Shown in pieces: positions 1 through 5,933 of a DNA stretch of 22,975 nucleotides. Under the pieces are notes generated by a model, which saw nothing but the letters and a program-made list of their open reading frames with translations, had not been told where the DNA came from and searched no databases. The stretch lies in the NCBI GenBank assembly GCA_043811005.1, contig JBDRNO010000275.1, positions 1 through 22,975 on the forward strand. Reading direction: 5' to 3'. Positions within the stretch are counted from its first letter, which is position 1, and every line of letters begins with the position of its first letter. The position numbers and the translations under genes were made by a program. This DNA comes from JBDRNO01 sp043811005 (GTDB taxonomy: Bacteria > Bacteroidota > Bacteroidia > NORP154).

Positions 1-20
1 ATCACAATGCTCAAAAACTC

Positions 21-45
21 AATGACCAAAACTGTTTCGGTCATT
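21..45. repeat. Imperfect 25-bp palindrome
   Basis: The arms AATGACC (21-27) and GGTCATT (39-45) are perfectly complementary. After an A/C mismatch, AAAC (29-32) and GTTT (34-37) pair around T33. The symmetry would suit a dimeric regulator site or a small mobile palindrome. It sits about 340 bases before the next start codon, so a direct operator role for that gene is uncertain. Confidence 0.4.
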
Positions 46-203
46 TGATAATTGATATTTGGAATTTATTTGTGATTTGTCATTTGTGATTTGGTGCTTC
101 ATTTTATGCAAACCTTGATTTTATGGACAGACTCTAATTAACGTAAGTTGTAACTTATAACTTTTTGTTTGGTAAGATATATAATTGCTAATAAAAAACT
201 GTT

Positions 204-277
204 GCTGGGTGCTGGGTGGTATTTACTGGTTACGGAGTCTGAGTATAAAACCAACAAACCGGAACCCAGAGCCCAGA
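204..277 (+). repeat. Dispersed hairpin repeat, copy A
   Basis: The left arm CTGGGTGCTGGGT (205-217) pairs with the right arm ACCCAGAGCCCAG (264-276), giving eleven Watson-Crick pairs, one G-U pair and one G/A mismatch around a loop of about 46 bases. The loop contains the string CGGAGTCTGAGTATAAAAC. A closely related copy lies at 8551-8630, again upstream of a plus-strand gene at a similar distance. There the mismatched pair is A-T, so pairing is restored. This suggests selection on the folded form, or a mobile element that depends on the fold. Confidence 0.65.
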
Positions 278-305
278 AGCTGATAATTAAATACTAAAAA
301 GCATG

Positions 306-324
306 CCCTGAGCAAAGCGAAGGG
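306..324. repeat. GC-rich short palindrome, CCCTGAGC...AAGGG type
   Basis: The sequence CCCTGAGCAAAGCGAAGGG is an imperfect inverted repeat that stands out by base composition from its AT-rich surroundings. Similar short elements are, from general familiarity, common between genes of environmental Bacteroidota. Here it sits between the hairpin repeat and the start-proximal leader, a position where copy B of the same layout has a different palindrome. Confidence 0.5.
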
Positions 325-340
325 TTAAATTTTAAAATAA

Positions 341-358
341 ATCCGCCAGCTGGCGGAT
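341..358. repeat. Perfect 18-bp palindrome ATCCGCCAGCTGGCGGAT, copy 1
   Basis: ATCCGCCAG followed by CTGGCGGAT is a perfect dyad with no spacer. The identical 18 bases recur at 4363-4380. Both copies are intergenic and lie within 60 bases of a gene end. The GC-rich core contrasts with its flanks. A small mobile palindrome (REP-like) is the likeliest reading; a regulator binding site is the alternative. Confidence 0.75.
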
Positions 359-380
359 ATTAAAATTCCGATACGTATAA
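356..380 (+). promoter_or_regulatory. Shared leader motif before a start codon, copy A
   Basis: The stretch GATATTAAAATTCCGATAC, continuing to 380, ends about ten bases before the ATG at 385. A near-identical string precedes the ATG at 8747 by a similar distance, and a looser match lies at 10870-10894. The preceding TTAAAATAAAT is shared with the 8747 leader too. It may be a conserved untranslated leader, or only a fossil of duplicated intergenic DNA. No function is claimed. Confidence 0.4.
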
Positions 381-384
381 AACA

Positions 385-1794
385 ATGCCTTACACCTTAT
401 TGAAAATATTTACAAGAATTGCCATCAGGGTATTTTTCAGGAGGATACATTTCAGAAACATTGATCGTATCCCTGGTAATATTCCCGTAATTCTTTGTAC
501 CAATCATCAAAATGCATTTTTAGATGCCCTGGTTCTTGTTGTTTTTATTAAACGAGCCACTTATTTTCTTCCAAGAGGTGACGTTTTTAACTCTCCTTTC
601 AGGAGATGGTTTTTTAATTTGGTTCAAATGATTCCTATTTACCGCATAGAGGAGGGAGCTGACCTTCTTCATAAGAACGAAGAGACATTTCAAAAGTGTT
701 TTGATGTTTTAAAGAAAAAAAATATCCTGCATATTTTTCCCGAAGGTATTTGCATACAGGAAAGAAGATTGAGAAACCTGAGAAAAGGAGCTGCACGAAT
801 TGCACTGGGAGCGGAAGAAGCGAATAATTTCAATCTTGATAGCGCTATCGTATGTGCCGGAATTAACTATTCAAAGCCATATAAATTCAGAAGCGACCTG
901 TTCATTAATTACTCCAACCCTGTTAAAGTCTTGCAATTCAGGGAAATTTATTTGGAGAACAAAGCTTTAGGAATAAATGCCTTTAATGATCACGTAGCAA
1001 AAGTCCTGAAGCGGCTAATGGTTCATGTTGAAGATAAATCTACTGACCAGTTGGTTGAGAAGATTGAAGTTTTGTATAAAAGTCAACTCATGAGTGAGTT
1101 TATTATGTCTTCAAAAAATCCAGGGCACGATTTTCTTATTTCTAAAGGGATTGCCAGGGCGGTAAATTACTTTCACAAATATGAACCTGAATGGGTTCTG
1201 GAATTAAAAGAGAAGATAAATCAATATTTTCAAGAACTAAAAAAATTAAATATAAAAGATTATTTGATAAAAAAAAGGACGTGGGACAGCCTGTCCCGAC
1301 AGAAGGTCGGGAAGGGATCGGGGACGAGAGATTTTTCCACTTCTTTTTTATCTTTCCTGAAAATTTTTATTTTATTGCTTTTGGGTTTTCCATTTCACCT
1401 ATTAGGATTAATGAATAACTATCTGCCATGTAAAATTCCTCAACTTATTGCAAATAAGGTTATTAAGCGTATAGAGTATTATAGCTCTGTTGTACTCCTG
1501 GTAGGCATTTTCTCTTTCATTCTTTATTATCCCGTTATGATTCTGTTGGTTTCGTTGATATTTAAATCATTTTGGATAAGTTTAATTTACGCCATAGCAA
1601 TGCCATTAAGCGGTTATTATTCTCTATCCTACATGGATCAATACAGCAGGATCAGGGATAAATGGATTGACATGTCTTTATTAAGGAAAAGAAAAGAAAA
1701 CATCGGTGAATTAATAAATAAACGTACTGAAATTATAAAAGAACTTGAGAAAGGGAAACGTGAATATATGGAAGAAGGAATGAAAAGATTTTAG
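385..1794 (+). CDS. Glycerolipid acyltransferase (PlsC/GPAT superfamily), membrane-anchored
   Basis: The 469-residue protein probably moves a fatty acyl group onto glycerol-3-phosphate or a lysophospholipid at the inner membrane. The catalytic block is NHQNAFLD, with His41 and Asp47 separated by five residues, the spacing recalled from yeast Gpt2/Sct1-type acyltransferases rather than the usual HX4D. Further blocks are PRGD (63-66), IPIYR (83-87) and FPEG (118-121). After about residue 318 come two or three hydrophobic segments (about 322-345 and 365-415), then a charged, probably coiled-coil tail. Residues 300-315 are encoded by GC-rich palindromic DNA (1283-1330) and look like an in-frame insertion in a linker. 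ATG at 385 follows an A-rich stretch and no other start is nearby. It ends 7 bases from the convergent VOC gene. Substrate is not resolved. Confidence 0.85.
   Translation: MPYTLLKIFTRIAIRVFFRRIHFRNIDRIPGNIPVILCTNHQNAFLDALVLVVFIKRATYFLPRGDVFNSPFRRWFFNLVQMIPIYRIEEGADLLHKNEETFQKCFDVLKKKNILHIFPEGICIQERRLRNLRKGAARIALGAEEANNFNLDSAIVCAGINYSKPYKFRSDLFINYSNPVKVLQFREIYLENKALGINAFNDHVAKVLKRLMVHVEDKSTDQLVEKIEVLYKSQLMSEFIMSSKNPGHDFLISKGIARAVNYFHKYEPEWVLELKEKINQYFQELKKLNIKDYLIKKRTWDSLSRQKVGKGSGTRDFSTSFLSFLKIFILLLLGFPFHLLGLMNNYLPCKIPQLIANKVIKRIEYYSSVVLLVGIFSFILYYPVMILLVSLIFKSFWISLIYAIAMPLSGYYSLSYMDQYSRIRDKWIDMSLLRKRKENIGELINKRTEIIKELEKGKREYMEEGMKRF
1283..1330. repeat. Palindromic element inserted in frame in the acyltransferase gene
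   Basis: GGGACAG-C-CTGTCCC (1283-1297) is a perfect palindrome. It shares its right arm with a second hairpin, CCCGAC-AGAAG-GTCGGG (1295-1311), and a further GGGATCGGGGAC string follows. The GC content is far above the flanking coding sequence. It encodes roughly residues 300-315, a Gly/Arg/Ser-rich linker between the catalytic domain and the membrane helices, and leaves the frame intact. Confidence 0.6.
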
Positions 1795-1801
1795 ATTTAT
1801 G

Positions 1802-2860
1802 CTAATCCTTTACTTTATTGAAAGAGAGGGATCTAAGCATCCAGTTGGGCAGAGGTTTTCCAGGTTTGCGTTTCTCAAGGTGTAAATACCAACCAATTTT
1901 TTTAATAATTGGGATTTTCTGGGTTTCAACAAATTCGATCAGGGTTCCGTCCGGGTCTTCAATATAACTGAAACGTGATTCTGTTTCTCCCATTTCAAAA
2001 GAATCACCGCTTTCTACTGTAAAAGGGAATCCTTTTTCCGTGCATTCTTCTTTCAGGGCAACCATTCCTATTATATCAAAGCATAAATGTATAAATCCCA
2101 GGTCACCCCAGAAACGGTTCTCGAAAATTTTTCTCGGCTCCCGTCCGAATACTTTTATCAACTCTATTTTACCTCCACCCAAAAGCCGGCTAAAGTTACC
2201 CTGGACGGGTTTCGTTCTTTCCAACAAGACTCTCCTTACTTCAAACTCACCCCCGGGTAAATTGCTAAAGTCTTCAAACACCCCTTTTTCATCATAAACT
2301 ACTTTATCATAACCTAATATATCACTATATAGCTCTCTTGATCTTTCAATATCTGAGACACCTATGATACATCCATCAGAGCCTCCTGTTAAATATTTTT
2401 TTTTTGAAAACCATTCATCTCCTTTAACAACCTGGAATATCATTCCATAAGGATCGCGGATAAAAAAATGCTTATCTCCGGCAGGATCTTTTACTATTCC
2501 ATTAAGCAGATCATATCTCTTTGATCGGAATTGCTCATAAGCAGCTTCTACATCTTTACTTCTTATGCGTGTAATGTAAATTCCATAATCTCCCAATTGA
2601 ATGTCAAATTTTGCCTGTTCGGTTTTTCTGCTTGTATATTGCCATATCTCAAACCCCCCGCCTCCTTGTAAATTAAGAGCTAAAACCGCATTTCTCGAAT
2701 GAACTTTACCCCCGGTATAATTAAACATAAGCGGGGCTTCGGCACTTTCCTGGAAAATCGGGACATCCATCCCGAATGCAAGACGGTACCATCTCCATGC
2801 TTGTTCTAAATCGGGAATACCGATCCCAATTTGCTGTATTCCGCTAATTATTTTACCCAT
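1802..2860 (-). CDS. Two-domain VOC-family (glyoxalase/dioxygenase fold) protein
   Basis: The 352-residue protein shows two vicinal-oxygen-chelate modules, about residues 5-150 and 158-315. Each ends in the typical DP-x-G strand: RDPYGMIFQVV at 135-145 and EDPDGTLIEFVET at 301-313. In the second module His258 (GFIHLCF), Glu233 (KIELIKV) and Glu309 could be metal ligands. In the first module the usual His and Glu positions carry Gln (QQIGIGI, MIFQVV), so only one metal site may survive. No signal peptide is visible, so it is probably cytoplasmic. The start lies one base after the stop of the upstream MORN-repeat gene, suggesting translational coupling. The substrate cannot be told from sequence; lyase, dioxygenase and binding roles are all possible. 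Confidence 0.8.
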   Translation of the reverse strand: MGKIISGIQQIGIGIPDLEQAWRWYRLAFGMDVPIFQESAEAPLMFNYTGGKVHSRNAVLALNLQGGGGFEIWQYTSRKTEQAKFDIQLGDYGIYITRIRSKDVEAAYEQFRSKRYDLLNGIVKDPAGDKHFFIRDPYGMIFQVVKGDEWFSKKKYLTGGSDGCIIGVSDIERSRELYSDILGYDKVVYDEKGVFEDFSNLPGGEFEVRRVLLERTKPVQGNFSRLLGGGKIELIKVFGREPRKIFENRFWGDLGFIHLCFDIIGMVALKEECTEKGFPFTVESGDSFEMGETESRFSYIEDPDGTLIEFVETQKIPIIKKIGWYLHLEKRKPGKPLPNWMLRSLSFNKVKD

Positions 2861-2861
2861 T

Positions 2862-4307
2862 TTAATAGCTAATTTCCTTTACTTTTATCCCATCCTTAAA
2901 CTTAAAACTATAAATTTTCTTACCATTCGGATCCCAATAGGTCCATTTACCATCTTTTACACCGATTTTGTAGTATCCTTCAATTGATAATGCTCCGTGT
3001 TCATACCATTCGGTCCATTTACCATCCTGCCTTCCATTGGAGTAATTATGTTCCTGATATTTTGTGCCATTTTCATACCAATATATCCAGAGACCATCCT
3101 TTTTGTCCATTTTATAAAAGCCCTCTTCCTTTACCTGGCCATTTTCACCGGTACATGTATCTGTGGGGGGATACCATGATGTCCATTTGCCGTCATGCCT
3201 CCCGTTTATATAATTTCCTTCGTACTCCTTCCCGCCTGTTGCTCCTGTTTGAGGTGAGGCGGTTTTAGGAGGAGGGGATTCATAACCTGTCAGACCTTCG
3301 TTATGGGACGTTACTTCATTGGGTAGTGGGTACCAATGTGTCCACTTACCGTGCTTCACATCTTCTTTATAATTCGTGTTATACTTCAATTGTCCGTCTT
3401 CATACCATCCAATCCAATTGCCATCAAATTTTCCCATTTTAAAATAACCTTCATCCTTTTTTTGCCCTTTTTCACCGGCACATGGATCCTGACAGATATA
3501 CCATGATGTCCATTTACCATCTTCTTTCCCGTCTTTGAAATTACCTTCACGTTCTTTTGACCCGTTTTCATACCACACAGTCCAAAGATCAACCTTTGAT
3601 CCTTCCTTATAACTCCCTTCTCTTACTTTAGGACAACTTTCCCCGGTAAAGGAGTCAGAACAAGCATACCAATAAGTCCATTTACCATCTTGCTTACTAT
3701 TAATAAAATTTCCTTCACTACCTTTTTTTCCATTGGGATGCCAAAAGGTCCAAAAATCATGCTGCTTGCCGCTAACAAAACCGCCCTCCATGTCTTTTTT
3801 ACCATCCTTGTTCCACCATGTGCAATTGCCATGAAGTTCACCATTTTGATAGCTGCCCTCAAACTCTTTTTGTCCATTAACAAACCAACTTATTGCTTTG
3901 CCTTCCAGTGTATCATTTTCAAAGTAATTTTCTTTCATGGCTTTTCCGTTCTCATACCAGTAAAACCATTTCCCCTCTTTTTTCCCATTATTTACATTTC
4001 CTTGTTTTTCTTTTTTGCCGTTTTTATACCAACTAACACATAAGCCATTCTCGATGTTTATTTCACTCCATTTTTCATTGTTCCCATACCAGTATAACCA
4101 ATTGCCGGTTTTTTCTCCATCTTTGTAATTTCCCTCACCCCACTTCTTACCATCTTCATACCACATTATCCACTTACCGCTTTTTTTGCCGGCTATTGTA
4201 TCTCCCTCGCTCTTTTTCTGCCCGTTTTCCCAAAAAGTAACAACATTTTGAGCATAGCAAAAGTTCATAAAAATTAAAGAAAGGATGATAGTACTAACAT
4301 TTCTCAT
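2862..4307 (-). CDS. Secreted MORN_2 (YwqK-like) repeat protein, about 17 repeats
   Basis: The 481-residue protein begins with a signal peptide (MRNVSTIILSLIFMNFCYA, then Q). Nearly all the rest is a run of about 17 units of about 23 residues with the pattern G-K-W-x-x-W-Y-x-x-G-x-x-x-x-E-G-x-Y-x-x-G, matching MORN_2 repeats. Family members are often labelled YwqK-type antitoxins by homology, but nothing here supports a toxin-antitoxin role. A long beta-hairpin solenoid in the periplasm or on the cell surface is the likeliest form. Three units carry a longer loop around ACSDSFTGES, ICQDPCAGEK and PTDTCTGEN. One unit (about residues 325-355) has a Pro/Gly/Thr-rich insertion of about 25 residues. 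It is followed after one base by the VOC gene and preceded by a 94-base gap. Confidence 0.85.
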   Translation of the reverse strand: MRNVSTIILSLIFMNFCYAQNVVTFWENGQKKSEGDTIAGKKSGKWIMWYEDGKKWGEGNYKDGEKTGNWLYWYGNNEKWSEINIENGLCVSWYKNGKKEKQGNVNNGKKEGKWFYWYENGKAMKENYFENDTLEGKAISWFVNGQKEFEGSYQNGELHGNCTWWNKDGKKDMEGGFVSGKQHDFWTFWHPNGKKGSEGNFINSKQDGKWTYWYACSDSFTGESCPKVREGSYKEGSKVDLWTVWYENGSKEREGNFKDGKEDGKWTSWYICQDPCAGEKGQKKDEGYFKMGKFDGNWIGWYEDGQLKYNTNYKEDVKHGKWTHWYPLPNEVTSHNEGLTGYESPPPKTASPQTGATGGKEYEGNYINGRHDGKWTSWYPPTDTCTGENGQVKEEGFYKMDKKDGLWIYWYENGTKYQEHNYSNGRQDGKWTEWYEHGALSIEGYYKIGVKDGKWTYWDPNGKKIYSFKFKDGIKVKEISY

Positions 4308-4362
4308 CTGGCAGTTTTAAGAAAACAAATTAAATATTCTGTTAATATCAACAAAATTATCC

Positions 4363-4380
4363 ATCCGCCAGCTGGCGGAT
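4363..4380. repeat. Perfect 18-bp palindrome ATCCGCCAGCTGGCGGAT, copy 2
   Basis: It is identical to copy 1 at 341-358. It lies in the 94-base gap between the two minus-strand genes that start at 4307 and end at 4402. In that position it could form a transcript hairpin 22 bases after the stop codon of the upstream gene. The lack of a T-run argues against a classical terminator. Confidence 0.75.
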
Positions 4381-4401
4381 CAATAATGAATTTATAAGAG
4401 C

Positions 4402-5550
4402 CTAATGGAGTGGACTTAATAAAGCAAATGATTCAAACATTGTCTTTAGGTCACTCCAAATATTTGAGGTTATATCAGTTTCAGGTGAATAAGCCATTTC
4501 AATGATATAGAGCAAGTCCGGCTCTTCTATCATCCTTACCCATCTGTATATCCTTAAATCCAAAGGCTTTTTTTCCATGTTAGGATTATGTGATTGGAAT
4601 AATATAGCATTTTCAAAATTAAAAGAGGATGTAAATAATATGTTGTTTTCACTGGCAATAATATTTTCCAAATTACTCGCAAAGTTTATAGTGTTGTTTA
4701 AAAAGTAATTTGCCAAAGTCAGTTTGTTATCGTCTTTTTTAATTTTGGTTTTATCAAGAACGACCACATTAAAATAGTTGGTAAAGTTCAGCGTTGCATA
4801 TTCATCGGTAAAGGGGGCATTTTGTCCAGGCAAAGCCGGAATTGAGTCAAGTGTTGAATTGACTGTCTGGTTTTTATGTTCAAAGACAAAAAAAGGACTG
4901 GTATATCTGTTCTTAATTTTAATTTTTACAGATTTGCCATATTCTGTTTGAGTTAACAAGCTCAGTTTTAGCATTTTTCCGTATGGGCTCTCGGTTAAAG
5001 ATTTATCCAGGCAATCCAATATATCATCATAAGGTTTTAACCTTAGATCAGAAAATACACATTGCAGCATTTCAGTATAAGGATTCCAATTTAAAAAAGA
5101 TTCAATATTTGCCTTATTGGTTTCAAGTCCTGTTTTTTCCAGGTAAGCTCTTAATCCGCTCATTATTCTTGGTTTCGACCACCCGGTGTCGGATGGTAGT
5201 ATAAAACAAAATTTTTCTAATTCGTCAGTATACATTTTTCTTTGATCATCACTTGAAATATCCTTAACATTGATTTTTTCAATTTTTTCTTTAATTGTAA
5301 CCTTGTAATTATCTTTATTTGTCAGTGTGATCATTGGACCCTGGTAAAAATCCTTGATAATTAACAGCAATAAAATGACCATAAAGAAAATGATAAAAAT
5401 ATAAACAGCATTTAATTTCCGTACACTTGTAAGATTGCGGTCTTTCTCTTCTGCCAGAAGCTTGTTTGTTTGTCCAAGCGAGGTTATTAAAGCTACTATA
5501 AAGCTCAGGATTACAATTGCGAATAAGATGTATACTTTTAGAAGATCCAT
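4402..5550 (-). CDS. Membrane protein of unknown function with two N-terminal helices
   Basis: I do not recognise this 382-residue protein. Two hydrophobic segments are clear, about residues 5-25 and 47-66, joined by a short polar loop with several Lys and Arg. The remaining 315 residues form a mixed alpha/beta soluble region with no motif I can name. If both N-terminal helices cross the membrane, this large domain is on the same side as the N-terminus. The gene lies between comEC and the MORN-repeat gene on the same strand, with 383 and 94 bases on either side. A 7-bp tandem repeat lies 22-68 bases upstream of its ATG. No Shine-Dalgarno sequence is seen. Confidence 0.7.
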   Translation of the reverse strand: MDLLKVYILFAIVILSFIVALITSLGQTNKLLAEEKDRNLTSVRKLNAVYIFIIFFMVILLLLIIKDFYQGPMITLTNKDNYKVTIKEKIEKINVKDISSDDQRKMYTDELEKFCFILPSDTGWSKPRIMSGLRAYLEKTGLETNKANIESFLNWNPYTEMLQCVFSDLRLKPYDDILDCLDKSLTESPYGKMLKLSLLTQTEYGKSVKIKIKNRYTSPFFVFEHKNQTVNSTLDSIPALPGQNAPFTDEYATLNFTNYFNVVVLDKTKIKKDDNKLTLANYFLNNTINFASNLENIIASENNILFTSSFNFENAILFQSHNPNMEKKPLDLRIYRWVRMIEEPDLLYIIEMAYSPETDITSNIWSDLKTMFESFALLSPLH

Positions 5551-5933
5551 TAGGACGAATTTATGGAATTATGTTGGATGTTGGATATTGGATGTTGGAT
5601 GTTGGATGTTGGATATTGTATTGATATTTAATTTACGAATTACGGTTTTTTTGAGGGATTGTACAAGACAAATCGTGTATCATACATCATTTTTTACGTT
5701 TGGAAGGTTGGTACGTAGAGACTAGACAGGTTGGAACGTATTGGAAATTCCGACATGTCAGGGCTTTTTCTCTACATTCCCGAAAAAACATTCGCAACTT
5801 ATCGTATATTAGTGTGCCGTCCGGTGTTTCCACCTGACAAAACTACACCGAACAATCACCTGAATTCACATAGTTACAGCAGGTAAAAATGACGAACAGA
5901 TAAATTTGCAAACTCATTCAGTTTTGGTATATA
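5551..5933. other. Intergenic region between comEC and the unknown membrane protein
   Basis: No gene is supported. The region holds a heptanucleotide tandem repeat (5572-5618), a pair of GGTTGG-A/T-ACGTA direct repeats around 5706-5740, and a loose copy of the AATTCCGA leader motif at 5738-5757. The plus-strand reading frame across the tandem repeat gives only a repetitive translation and looks like a by-product. Confidence 0.55.
5572..5618. repeat. Heptanucleotide tandem repeat (TGTTGGA/TATTGGA), six units plus a partial
   Basis: Six consecutive 7-base units of TGTTGGA, with a TATTGGA variant in third place, are followed by TATTG. The array sits 22-68 bases upstream of the minus-strand start at 5550. 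Perfect short tandem repeats can change copy number by replication slippage, and this placement would alter promoter or leader spacing of the membrane-protein gene. Confidence 0.85.

Larger units (their letters stand above)
1..384. other. Intergenic region upstream of the acyltransferase
   Basis: No credible gene is seen here. The stretch is AT-rich and mosaic. It contains an imperfect 25-base palindrome at 21-45 (arms AATGACC and GGTCATT, with a second inner pair AAAC/GTTT around a central T), short direct repeats of TTTGTGATTTG around 69-93, a hairpin repeat at 204-277 that recurs at 8551-8630, and two GC-rich palindromes at 306-324 and 341-358. A leader motif containing AATTCCGATAC lies just before the start codon at 385. 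No promoter could be assigned with confidence. Confidence 0.6.

Noticed and set aside
2862..4307. Toxin-antitoxin function suggested by the YwqK-type family name
   Set aside because: The protein has a signal peptide and a long solenoid, and no small toxin gene is next to it. The name is inherited from homology only.
4363..4380. Palindrome copy 2 as a rho-independent terminator
   Set aside because: The stem is strong but has no T-run on the transcribed side, and the same sequence before 385 is not at a gene end.
5435..5725. Plus-strand reading frame across the heptanucleotide repeat
   Set aside because: It overlaps the start of the minus-strand membrane-protein gene and its middle is a translation of the tandem repeat. 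No sign of a real gene.
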